64,000 nucleotides of DNA from Roridomyces roridus (taxonomy: Eukaryota; Basidiomycota; Agaricomycetes; Agaricales; Mycenaceae). The position numbers and the translations under genes are program-made. The stretch's first letter is position 1, and every line of letters starts with the position of its first letter. The notes under the pieces were generated by a model, which saw only the letters and a list, made by a program, of their open reading frames with translations, was not told the origin of the DNA and did not search any database. Location: positions 1 through 64,000 of the forward strand of contig JARKIF010000113.1 of assembly GCA_029378245.1 (NCBI GenBank), written 5' to 3'. Positions 21,940-33,634 of the stretch are shown here, piece after piece.

Positions 21940-22430
21940 AGTCAGAAGGCCGAATCGTTTTGACGCGGGGCAGCTCGATATTCAACAACAACGCTCCGTT
22001 CCTGGAATCAATTGTGCGGAGGTTGACTAGGTTGACTGCAATTCGGACAGTATCAAAGACGTCAACTCGGATCATGGCAGCCAGTTCCGACGTATACCCA
22101 GGGGTTAAAGCTTTAAAGGCGATTCTGCGAAGCGTCCAACCATGCCATCTTTGCGCTCGTGATCTCTTCAAGTCAAGATAATGAATGCTGCATTGAACGA
22201 ACCTAGGCAAAGGTGAGTCAAATAACGGCAAATCTAGAGTGAGCAATGCCAGCAGAGATGACCGCGGCACCAGCGATTGCGGGCTCCCCGACTACAGTCC
22301 TCGATTGCGAAGGACATCACGAGTCCGAACCCGAATCCTCTTCATCCCCGGCTCGCCTCTTGTACCAATCATACTTGCTGTTAAATGCGAATGAGATCGC
22401 AGGGAAGCGTCGACACAGGCTCAAGTCCGT
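21940..22430 (-). pseudogene. F-box-like remnants (two pieces)
   Basis: Minus-strand reading gives RIAVNLVNLRTIDSRNG and LLNIELPRVKTI around 21950-22060, the middle repeats of the family. Around 22315-22420 it gives AISFAFNSKYDWYKRR followed by acidic codons, the family's C-terminus. The repeats between are missing or scrambled. The same 3'-flank sequence (GGTCAAGATAATGCTG and AACGAACCTAGGCAAAGGTG) recurs beside the other cluster members. Confidence 0.65.
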
Positions 22431-22479
22431 CCGGGGACCAGCCTTTGAGGCCCAGTGGAAACGCGCAGAGAACAGGTGA

Positions 22480-24920
22480 GATCAAATGAGAATTAAACGG
22501 GAAATGTCACTTTAGCCGAGCCCCAGGACGAACAGACGGGAACAAACGAGTAAGCTCAGCCAGTTGCACCATCCTTTCTCATTCATTCGCGCCTCTCTGA
22601 GGCTGCTTGGCTACGATCGACATACTCATACGACGTACCGCGCGTGGACGGCTGGACAACTGTGCCACGTAGCATCCTCGTCACGCCATGACTCGTCCTC
22701 TCCTTCTTTTCTTCTTCCAAGTCCTCTCTCGGGCTGCCCGCCTCGCCCTAGTCTGCCCGGTGTCGTGGCCTGCCAACCCTCTCTTCCACATGCAACTGTC
22801 TGTCTCCCCTCCCTTGCCCGTCCCCTTCCCTTGCCGCCGCTCTCCATTACGCCGTAGTGGGCAGGCCATTGACACCTTGCGGCATCCGTCGAGTGGTCGT
22901 TAGCCAAGGGTCCGTAGTGTGTATTTTTCCGCTGCTCCTGGCCGCTGGCTGACGGCTCGTTCGCATGCAGCCCACCTCGCGCCAGATCCCTGCGCTGTTG
23001 TATTGCGACTCTATTGTCGCTGTCATCGCTAGCATGGCTCACAAGGCAACCGCCCGGGCCCTCCGCAAATGTGCACAGTCATTCCACACACCCGTATGTA
23101 CGTCCTTTTCTGTTCCGTACATCCTACTGAGGGCGGTCTTCAGTACGTCTCATCGCTGTGCATGCCGGGCACTCAATCAGATGCATGTCACTGTCCAGTA
23201 GGTTGCGCTTTTCTTCGTTGATTTTACACACAACTCAATTGCTCCAGCAACAGTGTCTCGATGTCTACTAACCGTCGCCGTCCATCGATGTATACCTGCT
23301 ATCAGTCGACCGGCATCTGCCGCGTATACGCATACACGGAAGTAGGTACAACTCAATTCCTTGGTCGTGCCTCTACTGACATTCTCGTATAGTTAATACC
23401 ACATCGTGGGTCCGCCATCTATGATGCTCTCCAGCGGTACCGGCTCCGTGTGTGCGGATGGCGTGGGGTGGAAGGGGAAGTGGAGGCTTCGAGTGGAGTG
23501 GGGACTCGGAGTGACGCGTGAACGCGTCGGTTTGTGTGCCGCGGGGTGCGAGAGCGAGGGAATGGGGAGCGCAATGGTTAGGGAATTGCCGTATTGTAGC
23601 TTGTTTCATTCGCTTTTAATCTCATTTGTTCCCCCACGACCGTGTATCTGACTGCACAACGTGGCCCATTCATTCTCGTTTTATTGCTTTCAGTCGAGCT
23701 CGAATGATGTCGGTTGTCAACCGCTGTCAAGAGTTCGCGCTAGTTCGCATTTATTCTCTTTTGACCGCAAAGACCCTCTCGGCTATGGACATTTTTGTGA
23801 ACAACCGGGATCGAACGTGAAACAACGAGAGAGGCTGACACTTTCTCGTTTGATCTCAATGAATCTTGTTTGTTCTCTGCACGTTTCCACTGGGTTTGAG
23901 GGTCCATGCTGGACAGAATCTCTAACTTGGTCTTTCTGGCCAGGGTTTGCCCTCACTTTATCTAAAAGTACGCTGATGCCCACAAATCTGCACCAAGTCT
24001 GAGACTTGGCTCACAAATATGCATTAGTTCTATTCTGTGCGCGTGGGCCGCTCTCTCGGATCTCCTCCCTTGCTTTCCGCTCAAGCTCTACCGGCCTTGA
24101 AGCTTCCTGCCCCGGACGCCACGCTGATAGAATCAACTAAGTACATGCACGCAATTCAGACTGGTTGCAAATACCTCTCAATCCAAACTCGAATGCACTC
24201 CACATCGACCCGGACCTTGAGCGCGCCACGTTTGGCACGGCTTCTGTGCGTGAGTAACCGTAATGAAAGAAACGCGTTGCTTTCGGTCCCATCGAATATC
24301 TCCAAGGAGTCTTACGAGCTCGCACACCAAAGAGTATGTGACTCTTGCCGAGAGCGTTTGCGATTCCAAGCTCATAAAAGAGGGGCACGGCATGAAGCTT
24401 CTCCTGCGAACAATTGCATAGGTTTTTGGGGAAATGCAACTGTTGTTATTCTTGGAGGTTCCCGAGTGCCGGATTCAACCTTCCGCTTCTGACTGTGCGC
24501 GCGAGCCGTGGATGTCAAGCGCTATCGCTATCTCTCCTGCTCGCCTAGATCCGAGTACCGGGACGGTGGTTTACGTCCTTCCTTCTTTTCTGGGATGCAG
24601 TCTGTGCTGATCTTCAGTCCTTGTCCAGATATGTAACACACAGTCACTGGCAGGTTCGTCTCATGAGAATCGAGAATCGAGATCTTCAACACAAAGAGCG
24701 CAAACAGGTGACAGCTGTTCCTGCGAAGTATTCGACCTATTGTGACCTGAGCACCCAATCATCCTCGGACTTTGACTCACCGGAATATACTCACCCGTTC
24801 AGTGCAACTTTGGATGTCCGCTGATGCTGCCGGTAGAGTGCGATCCCTTTTTCCATTTCGAGGACCATTCTCAAGTCAGACGCCAACCTTGAATCCTGAC
24901 AAAGCCCATCAGGAAACACA
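22480..24920. other. No supported gene
   Basis: Open frames exist on both strands but none shows a recognisable family or an intron pattern. A short frame at 23033-23100 (MAHKATARALRKCAQ) could be a small exon, without support. Confidence 0.4.
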
Positions 24921-24925
24921 CTTTT

Positions 24926-25845
24926 GTTAGGTAGCTCCCACCAAGCGGTAGGTAGGTCTGATAGCTCCAGTAGCCATGGTAGCATTGAGTGCACGGCTCA
25001 GTAGCTCTTGGTAGCTCTGAGTGGGGAGTCCAGTAGCACTTGGTAGCTTCAGTAACCATACCCTCTAACCCAGTAGCTTAGATATCTACACCCTCAAACT
25101 CAGTAGCCCAGATAGCTTCACACTAATGTCTCAGTAGCACTTGATTGCCTGCCTGTGTTGACTTGGTAGAAACAATAGCATTTTTATAGCATTGGGCTGG
25201 CTGGCTGATAGCACTTGTTTGCCTCATTTTCTCATCCCTCTGGATGAAACCTCTTTACAGAGTGCCCAAATGATTCAATGTGCACATCCCCCTCACTAAC
25301 AAAAATGACCTTGCCTAAGTAAGTTCAAGTAACAGTGAAGACATTGGCTAACAGGCCAACTTCTACTTGAGCTCAGTCTTGTGCCTGTGCTTTCAACTTC
25401 CACATCCAGTTCAAATTCACTACAGGATATATATTTTCCAGAGGTAGTTGTGGTTGGAGAGACAATGGAGTGGCATGCGGTTACCCGATGTGGAGCAGAC
25501 ATGCACACCATCTGCAATGCGTACTTAGTGTAGTTGTTTGGTTGTCTCTTTAATATTATTTGTCTTTTACAAATGTCATGAGTTCGAGTCCCGCCGCCCG
25601 CATTCCTTTAATTAAATTCCTAACTCAATCTGACCTTGGTCACTCCAGTAGAATAGCAACAGTCCCCAGTGTTTCTTTTGAACCTTGTGAATTCTGTTAG
25701 GGTCAGCTCCTCCCTGCACTGGAGTAACAGTAGCCCGCTGTTCAGTAGCACTGGTAGCAGTTGGAGGCAGCTTGGTAGTACACAGTAAGGGGGTACTTGA
25801 CTACCGGGCTACTGAGCCTCCGGAGACTCGGGAGTGCTACCTAAC
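24926..25845. mobile_element. Candidate non-autonomous transposon with GTAGC subterminal repeats
   Basis: The left end GTTAGGTAGCTCCC matches the reverse complement of the right end, GTTAGGTAGCACTCCC. The word GTAGC or GCTAC recurs many times at 24930-25210 and 25640-25845 and is rare outside. This arrangement, inverted ends plus subterminal repeats with no gene, fits a non-autonomous DNA transposon of about 920 bp. No clear target duplication is visible. Confidence 0.5.
25516..25604 (+). other. tRNA-like sequence (degenerate)
   Basis: AATGCG at the left and CGCATT at the right can pair as an acceptor stem, and GAGTTCGAGTCCCGC is a good B-box/T-arm. The D-arm and anticodon stem are poor, so this is more likely a tRNA-derived remnant than a working tRNA. 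It lies inside the GTAGC-rich element. Confidence 0.35.
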
Positions 25846-27391
25846 CAGGTGGCTTTTCCCTGATGCCTGGTCTGTGCCGCGTTTTCGCACAACCTCCTCA
25901 TTTCAACAGGCCGACGTGTGCCGGCACACGTTTCACTGATTACACCGATATTTGATGGATGCCATCTGACCGGCTGGCTTGGAATGAGTCAGCTATCAGC
26001 ATGATGATGTGACGCTGGCAGCACTTCCTTTTGACGACGCCCCTCGGTCCTGTCCTGTCCGGCCTCAAGCTCTATCGCACCTTCTCGGAAGAGCCCACTG
26101 ACGCCACGGTCGCCACCCGCGACTTTCTAAGTTCTAACTGATTCACCACGAAACTGCGAAATCAATATTAATCCTCATCCACATCTTGCAATTCGTTTTT
26201 TTTTTCCCAAGAGAGCGACTACATACTTGGACTCTCTGAATCCTCTTACCCGCCACTCAGATTGTTGCAATGAATCATCCATCTGCCCAGTGCCCTGCCT
26301 CTCTACAGAATTCCCTCGGAACTGTTGTCCATCAATGCCGTGCCTCCATCTCTGAGATCTGAGCTCTAATTCTTTCGCGTTCGCGTCTGCGTGCCTGGGA
26401 TTCCCCTGGAATCTGCCAACGGTGCTTTCCAGGAGTGTGATATTATTGTCATCTATCTATCCCGCGAACATCATCAGCAAGTTTCTTTGTTTCTCTTACC
26501 CGACATTTGTTGAAATCCGCAGACGCCTGGACACGCGTTTTCTTCTGACAGATCGTATAAAAGGCGACTATTCAATTCAATGACATGCATCCCCTTGGTC
26601 CCTCCACCATCGGTTCGTGCGTATCCAGGTTCAGCTCTCCCTTGTCCTGCTCAATCAAACGACAGGACTCGTCTAATACATGAGCCGGCGCAGGATCGCA
26701 GGACTACCTACCACGAGCTCAAATAAGCTTCAATCTCCGACGACCCGTCACCCCAGCCACTATCACGGAAGGACGCTCCCGAATCACCCATCTGTCCAGC
26801 TTGCTGCTTCACGAGCTGAAACACCGCTTTCTCGCACTCGCCGTCGGCGAAGAGTTTTCTGAGTCCTGACTACATTACTTACAGAGTCGCCGCCCGCGTC
26901 CATTTCGGCGGCTCTTATGACATGCCGCCAATTGCAATTTCGAACCGGCGCCGCACTTGGTCCAGGGCAGATTTTACATAGTCTCACCTTCAACTGGTTG
27001 GCGTTTCAAGTAAGTCACCAGTGAAGATCTTCATACGAGTTGATATAAGTACCGTTACATTTAAATAAATCGAACCATCAGTGGTACTTAAAGTTATTTC
27101 GCGACAGTCGCCGGACGGCTGTGGCTTCCTTCCCTCCTTCCCTCCGCCGTTTACTCTGGTGGTGCCAACTCAAAGATTCTCCCATTGTCAGCAAGTGCAT
27201 CCTTTCCCCGACCTCTCTGGCCCGGCTCTGATTATTTACCTATACCTAGGCTGCCAGCCAGCGCTGACACCCCAGAATCCACCAACTCATGTATGTAGTT
27301 CGGCAGGATGCGGCCCGGAACCGTACCTGCGGACCCGACACGGTGAAGTTTCTCCTATTTCATTCGAGTGTTCCAATTGAAGCGTCGCTAG
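25846..27391. other. No supported gene; possible 5' exons of next gene
   Basis: No family is recognised. The downstream membrane protein gene must have a signal-peptide exon somewhere before 27392, but I could not place it. Confidence 0.35.
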
Positions 27392-28586
27392 CTGGACAAT
27401 AATTTTGGGATCTCACCTTGCGAATTCACCGAGTTCTGTTCGTCTCCCGCAAGTCAACCGAGTCTGGAAGCACAGACAGAGTGTCTCTGCACCAGCCTCC
27501 TCTTCTTCACGGATAACGCGTGCAACTTGTGTTCGGGCAATCCGTTGGTCACGTGTGTTGTATTGTATATCACCCATGAAGCCACATTCAATAACGACTT
27601 CAAGTTGGACTAGTTACGCCAAGACAGTTAACTGCGGCCTTGATGGCAATGCATCCCCGGACCCGTACGTTCAGGAATCATACAGGAGCTGAACTCACTT
27701 GAAATTTAGAAACATGCCATCCCCACTGCCTGGTCGGTTTTCGATTTCCGCTCTTCGAACCGAGTCCTCACCTGTAGTTCTAGCGGCGGCAGAAGCAGCA
27801 TTCCCATCGTGGGCCATGGCGATGGTCTTTGCTACACCATTGGTGCGTGATTTATCCTGGACTTGACTCCACAACCGGTCTCAATTGAACGTAATCCAGC
27901 CTGAAACCTTCGATGCCCAAGCTGCGACCAGCTTGGCCCTCTTCATAACCAATGCTAAGTTAGGGCCGCCTTCGACAACTTCCGGCGCTTCTGCCCTGTC
28001 CACCGCAACCGAGGCTTCCTCCCCACTCGCGAGCGCAACGAGACCCCCCACTTCCCAGACTTCTGTCTCCCATGTGGAAGGATTCCCAACGAGAGCCATC
28101 GGTGGAATTGCCGTGGGTATCATCTTCACCTGCTCCTTGGTCGCTCTCGGTCTTGTCCTCAGATACCGCAGGCGGAGACGTCAAGGGCGCATAGATCCAT
28201 TTGAACAGGTGGTTGGCAAAAATGCCACGGAGGCCCCGGAATATACGGTCGTTCATCCTCACTTCACGACCCCGTTCGGCGATTCAAAAGGTCATGGCGA
28301 GGAGATTCAGCAACGCAACAACGCACGGCTTGAATACCTGCAAAACGAGCTACGCGCCGCTCAAGAGAAGATTTCGAACATTCCCACCCGGACATCTCTG
28401 GCACGAATGGGTGCTGGTGCCGACCGTAGATCAGATTCAGAATTGTTGCGCTTGCGAGAGCAGAATGTGATCCAGGTGGCGAGGATTCGGGAGTTGGAGG
28501 CGCAGATGACGTCTCCGTGGGCGCTGGGACTTTCGGACGAGCCACCGCCTGGATATGAGGAGAGAGGAACGACGGAGGTGATTTGA
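27392..28586 (+). CDS. Single-pass membrane protein with Cys-rich ectodomain (5' end unresolved)
   Basis: After an acceptor at 27391, the frame reads DNNFGISPCEFTEFCSSP, TECLCTSLL and NACNLCSGNP. An intron (GTTGGT...TTCAAG) then leads to WTSYAKTVNCGLDGNASPD. This Cys pattern followed by W-T-S-Y is common in Agaricomycete secreted/TM proteins of unknown role. After less certain splicing, the frame from about 27899 gives a Ser/Thr-rich stalk, a membrane segment AIGGIAVGIIFTCSLVALGL, a basic stop-transfer RYRRRRRQGR, a cytoplasmic coiled coil (NARLEYLQNELRAAQEKI, LLRLREQNVIQVARIREL), and a C-terminal PPPGYEERG motif ending at 28586. The protein probably sits in the plasma membrane. The start codon and first exons are not identified. 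Confidence 0.55.
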
Positions 28587-29162
28587 TTGGTGTGGTTCAA
28601 GTGAGATCGTGGGTAGAGGTATGATATGAAACGGATGTAATGGGTTTGAAGGGTCAAGTCAAATTGTAAATGGTCGGGTGTCCAACCTTCTGTTCGAATT
28701 ATTGGATGACTTTCTATAAGACTAAAATATGTTTTCGCATTATCTGAGGGGTGCCAGCGATGTCGGCATGCTCATGTTTTCGATACATTTAGTCCGCTGG
28801 GCTTTCCATAAGCTAGGTGCGTGTTTAATTTACACAGAATCCCTTCTCTCTATGCTCGGCATGCCGATGTCCGCGAACGCGCCGCTCTTGATTCACCCGA
28901 CATGTTTTCACGCGCCTGTTTCCGTCCAACGCAAAGGGACGATGACCTGGACCTTGTATCGACAAAAAACACGCCAACCCATTCAATTTTACCTATATGG
29001 CTTGCAGACCATGCAAGGTCCATGGCACGATGCTTTGGAGAGAAGCCGAGGGCTCGGAGCAATGTCATCACAAGGCCGAAGGTCGGCAGATGGATGATTT
29101 CACGACGGGATCACAACGTTAACAACGGGTAAAGCCCGAATCGGTTTATTCGACGAAGAATA

Positions 29163-29203
29163 GATCTGGTGAGGGGTAGGGACCCCTCGACCAGATTCAT
29201 AGT
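29163..29203. other. Hairpin
   Basis: GATCTGGTGAGGGGT pairs with ACCCCTCGACCAGATT around a three-base loop. No transcript can be tied to it. Confidence 0.4.
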
Positions 29204-29329
29204 TTAGTCGAGTGTTTGAGACTTGTTTAAACTTCCGGGGTCCCGACAGGTGCCTCGGCATGGCGGCAAACAGCTTCAAAATATTCCGAAAACTTATTTT
29301 AGCGTTATGGAAAGTCATCCATTTACCGC

Positions 29330-29440
29330 CGAATCGTTTCGACGCGGGGCAGCTCGATATTCGAATATTCAACAGCAACGCTCCGTTCCTGGAATCCAAT
29401 TACTCCGACGTATATCCGCTGGTCAAATCCGAATGAAGTC
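29330..29440 (-). pseudogene. F-box-like remnant
   Basis: This segment is nearly the same as 21955-22020 (GGCAGCTCGATATTC, AACGCTCCGTTCCTGGAATC), which encodes the DSRNGALLLNIELP part of the cluster family. With 28650-28710 (compare 21890-21950) it shows that this region was copied twice. Confidence 0.55.
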
Positions 29441-29681
29441 TAGAGGAGTTCGACGAGATTACGAGGCCAAGAACGACTTCTCTGTTATGAGCACTACGTT
29501 ACATTTTAGCTCTTTTCTTTTCGCCCGTAGTCTCTTCAGGTCAAGATAATGCTGCGTTGAACGAACCTGGGCAAAGTTGATTCAAATAACGGGGAATAAA
29601 GAGTGAGCATACCTACTTCCAAGATGACAGCGCCCAGCAGCGCACCAGCGGTCAATGCGCACTCTCAACGGGACTCAGACG

Positions 29682-30808
29682 TCATTCAGGGTCAGACTCT
29701 GGATCATCCTCTTCATCCCCCCTCCGCCTCTTGAACCAATCGTACCCGCCGTTTGTCGCGAATGTGATCGCAGGGAAGCGGCGGCGAAACGCCCGCCTTG
29801 ATATAGCCCAGGAGTCGCCCGTGATGGGAACCTTTTCAAGGCTAGCACACCCGGATTTTGCTACGAACGAAGCGAATATGTCGAGTGGCATTTCATGGCC
29901 CAGGAATGCGGCAGGTACCTGGAGGGTGTGAACTGATGGTAGGATGAATGTGTCGAGTTCCCGGGGGAAGTAAGGCTCGGAATCGGAATCCACCAGGAGG
30001 AAGTTCTCGAGGAGGGGGAGGTTGACGTCTGGGAGATCTTTTTTGCCGTATTGGAAGCAGTTTATGAGGTTGAGCTCGACTAGCTTGACCGCACCGTTGA
30101 GGGCGGAGAGGTACGTCGACGAGTCCATATTCGTCAGCCTCAGAGAGGTCAATTGGGACCAGGGAAACCAATCTCCGAGCTGCATATGGATGAAACCGTC
30201 CAGCCAAAGGACGTGAAGCCTCGGAAAGTCGCAAGCATTGATATTTGGACGCCTGCTGCTTCCAGAGTCCTCCACTGACAGGATGAGCACGCGAAGTAGC
30301 GGCATGGGACCCTGTAAAAGGGCCATCTCATCTTCCCCGAGGGTCAGATCGACATACTCCCACTGTTGCTGATGAAGGAGAATGGCTGCGAGAGTTTGAG
30401 GATGTAGCCGAGCTTGCTCGTCTAATTGCATTTGGATGCAAAGCGGAGACAAACCCGACCTTTCCAGCCATTCCAGCGGCACTCTGTCGTCGCCAGGAGC
30501 CCGGAGAAGAATGGAGCGCCAGAGCTGAGGCGTGGCGAGTGCTATGTCGCGCCATTTCCGACAAATGTGTGTCAGAGACGTCGGCGATGAAGGGCCTCTG
30601 AGTGGCACTAGCGGACGAGGGGGGTACGGGGGAAGGGATTGGATGAAGATTTCAGACACGATTTCGTTGGGAAGACTGAGGACGTGTACTCGTCCAATTG
30701 ATTTTCGTGCAGAGCTCGCTCAGTCTGTAAAAGACGAATTTCTGCATCTATTTCGGCCATGCGGGCGCGCGTTGCCTCCCGAGTGCTCAGGGAGTCTATT
30801 GTGTCCAT
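29682..30808 (-). pseudogene. F-box-like gene 8 with frameshift in the F-box
   Basis: The ATG at 30808 (MDTIDSLSTREATRARMAEI) starts the coiled-coil region. At about 30685 the expected Y-T-Y-P-V-L-S-L-P has lost about 7 nt, so the frame changes (DEYTSSVFPTK). From there the correct frame runs open to 29682: EIFIQSLPPYPPRPLVPLRG, SLTHICRKWRDIALATPQLW, LNGAVKLVELNLINCFQYG, VNLPLLENFLLVDSDS, FRRRFPAITFATNGGYDWF and an acidic end. The damaged position is inside the F-box, so SKP1 binding should be lost. It is similar to 15426-16577 and 33635-34764. Confidence 0.8.
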
Positions 30809-30919
30809 GGTGGGAGGTCGAAGGCTGCGGCTGCGAGGGAGAGTGTGATTAGCCAAGTGAGATTTCAAATGCTTGTCGAGTTGTCATCGACCACCACGAC
30901 CACCAGTGGCACGGTCTTC

Positions 30920-32600
30920 TTCAACGGCTATGGATTCCTTTGCTGGTCCGTCTCCTCCCTTGTCCGTGCTCGCCCTCGCTATCCACGACATCGCCATTCT
31001 CGCCACCGTCTAGTACCTTTTTGCAAAGCCCCGTCACCAAGCCCCAAGCCCACCGACCAGCAACGACGCTCATTCCTCTAACCATCGTCAAGCCAAGACC
31101 ACCGTTGCCCAGTCTCGTATGCTCAAGCTCGGCGCTGCGGACGCGGAGGATAATGCTATGGGTGGTGGCGGGAGGATGACACGGCCCAGGTGCGCCATAG
31201 TTGCTTCCCATTCCTCCATCCTCACATTTATTCCAGTAACTCGCCTCCGGAGTGTTCCTCGAGCAACGGCCCTATCGTTGCCGTCGTGCGACGGGCTCTC
31301 GCCGCCCCAAGATCGTGGTCAACGTCTTCAAGCCGCCTACCTCCTCGTCCGCCTCAACACGCTGCCTGAGGATCTCTAGAAACTTCTCGTCATCCCTCGT
31401 CCCTTTACGCATGGAATGTGTCTTTCCGTCGGGTATGTCATTCACTTGTATCTACCGTCGACACTGACTTGACGCTGTCCAGTCTTCCCTCCTCCACGGC
31501 CCCTCGTGCCACAAGGTTTCGAAGACATCGTGCACCTCGCTGGCATCGCCCTCGCTACTCTGAAGGCCAATAGGCCAAGGACAAGCCAAGGACTGCCCTA
31601 TCCGATGCCGTCAAGGACCACACAGATTTAAAATTCACCTTCCCTTTCCACCTCTCGGGCTATCTCCCCTCCTCAAGCTAGCAAGATCAAGCTAGCAAGA
31701 AGACCTTCACCTCACCACTCCCATTCGCCTCTTGGCTTCCAACACCACACGCGATCCAGCCTTCCTCGAGCCCAGGAGAAGCCCAAGACGTTCCGTCAGC
31801 GCGGCCGTGCCATCGCTCGTCTCGTTTTTGCACTCAAACGCTCCTCCAGGTTCCCGTCGCTCAAGAGGAGGAGGGCTTGGCGTTCATCGAGGAACTGAGC
31901 ATCTGGTCGGACGGTGTGGGTGCCGATGAGTACGCTCCAGGTGGCGAGGGACACGACGTACGGGAAGTAGACGGTCATGACGATTCGGGCGAGGGTGAGA
32001 GCTAGGACTCTCCATCGTGTGATCTGCTCTCTTGCCAGGCCCGGTGTGCAACACATTCCTTCTGAATCTCACCGTTCTCGCCCACCAGCCTGACCTACCT
32101 GCCTGAACGAAAACCGCGCGCGCTCTGTCTTCCCCTCCACCTCCAGCTGCCCTCCCTCAACTCACACCACCGCCGACCCCAACCCCACTTAAGCAAGCAA
32201 TAGAAACGGATTGACCCGATATTCCGCCGACCAAGGGACGCCTTGACCGCAACGTACCTCGCTACCGCCTCCTCACCGTTTTCGCTGGGAGATTTACGAC
32301 GCGGACTCCCGATGTACTTCAAGCGGAAGCTGACGGGTGGTTTTGCTTGGTGGATGTTGGGGAGTGCGGTCGAAGCAGGTGTGAGGCCGGGGATGCGGTA
32401 GGGAGTGGTGGACGGGGAACGTTCAAGGCACCAGGCCAGAATTCATCTTTTCTTTTTCAAATCTTGGACTGGACTCTCAAACTACCTCGCCGCTCTTGTA
32501 CACTCAGCTACTCGCTCCTTGTTAGTACATTTATCAGCCAGTTTTACCAATTCCATTCTATTGCTTCAATTCCCAATGCAATGTGACCTGAGGTCGAGGA
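30920..32600 (+). repeat. Duplicated block B, decayed neighbour gene
   Basis: This is the second copy of the block at 16690-18250. The clearest coding-like piece is at 32310-32400 (YFKRKLTGGFAWWMLGSAV then a stop). Another, at about 31313, reads PKIVVNVFKPPT. No full gene can be built and no family is recognised. Confidence 0.5.
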
Positions 32601-32652
32601 AGAGGTCTGGGCCCAATTAGGCAGATACATGTCCAAATCGGGTTTGGCTCCG
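32584..32652 (+). repeat. Stray copy of the F-box upstream block
   Basis: CCTGAGGTCGAGGAAGAGG...CAATTAGGCAG..ATGTCC matches 2463-2530 and 12003-12068, but no F-box gene of that family follows. Confidence 0.4.
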
Positions 32653-32884
32653 CGCCGCACTGCGCACACCTCTACGGAAACTTAAAGATCGAGTCAAGAC
32701 GCAATGTCGTTGACGTTGCAACCCGCTGCGATGGAGGAGGGAAGGATTCTTGAGCTCTGGGAGCCCGGGGGACGGGCAATGAATCATATTGTCGATTGAT
32801 TTGAGCTGAATTTCCAGTTATCTCTCGCTTCGTCTCGAGAGTCCAAGTAAGATAAACGTGCGTTCATGCCGTGCCGTGATTGTA

Positions 32885-33003
32885 CTCACAGCGTGTGTCG
32901 GAAATGAATCGAATTGTTTCGAGGTTAGGCATGGGACCAAGTTGACTGCAATTTGGAGGTTGGAGGGGTAGTCGGACGGGCTCACTTTCTTAACTGGCAC
33001 CAT
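32885..33003 (-). pseudogene. F-box-like remnant
   Basis: The minus strand reads VKKVSPSDYPSNLQIAVNLV, matching the middle repeat (VAPSQYLSHLQTAVNLVHL) of the gene at 18912-20120, and then breaks off. Confidence 0.5.
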
Positions 33004-33043
33004 TGCAGCCAATCACAACGTATAGCAAGGTGTCAAGGATGAA

Positions 33044-33359
33044 TAGAGCGTATTGGATCTCGAAAAAAGTGGAATTTCTGTCGAACGAAACTCGCTTAGG
33101 ATTAAGCGAGTTTCGACAAAATTGATGGGGATGATCTCGCCCTGAAGCAAGCTCGCCACCGTTCTGCGAGTCTTTGCAGAGGACATTCCCAGAGATGAGT
33201 GTGTAGACACCTGTTTTGCTTGCACGTCTGCTGGACCTGAAATGAGCAAGAAACTCGCGATTTACTGCTCTCCATCAACTTTGGGATTTCACGACATCCG
33301 CTCCACTTTACCCGAGATTTCGCTTAAAGTGCACTTTTTTCCAAATCCAATACGCTCTA
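33044..33359. mobile_element. MITE with TA target duplication, about 312 bp
   Basis: The left end GAGCGTATTGGATCTCG followed by AAAAAAGTG matches the reverse complement of the right end with two or three mismatches over 26 bp. Both ends are flanked by TA. A 12-bp hairpin (GAAACTCGCTTA and its complement) lies inside at about 33083. There is no gene. Size, TIRs and TA duplication fit a Tc1/mariner-type MITE. Confidence 0.65.
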
Positions 33360-33634
33360 ATGTGCGAGCCCCAGGAAAGTCGACAGCGTCCGAAGAGGCG
33401 TTCGAGGAGATCACAAGATGAATAACGATTTCACTTTCACGAGTACTATGTTACAAATCTAACTGGGGTTTCTGCGTGTGTAGTCTCTTCGGGTCAAGAT
33501 AATGCTGCCAAACGAACCTAGGCAAAGGTGAGTCAAATATGTAACGGGAGAGAAACAGTGAGTATACCGACTTCCAAGATGAGCGCAGCAGCAGCACATT
33601 CCCAAACTCTAGTACTCCATTGCCCAACGCAACG

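Noticed and set aside
24040..24492. Plus-strand open frame of about 150 codons
   Set aside because: No recognisable domain; overlapping frames of similar length exist on the other strand.
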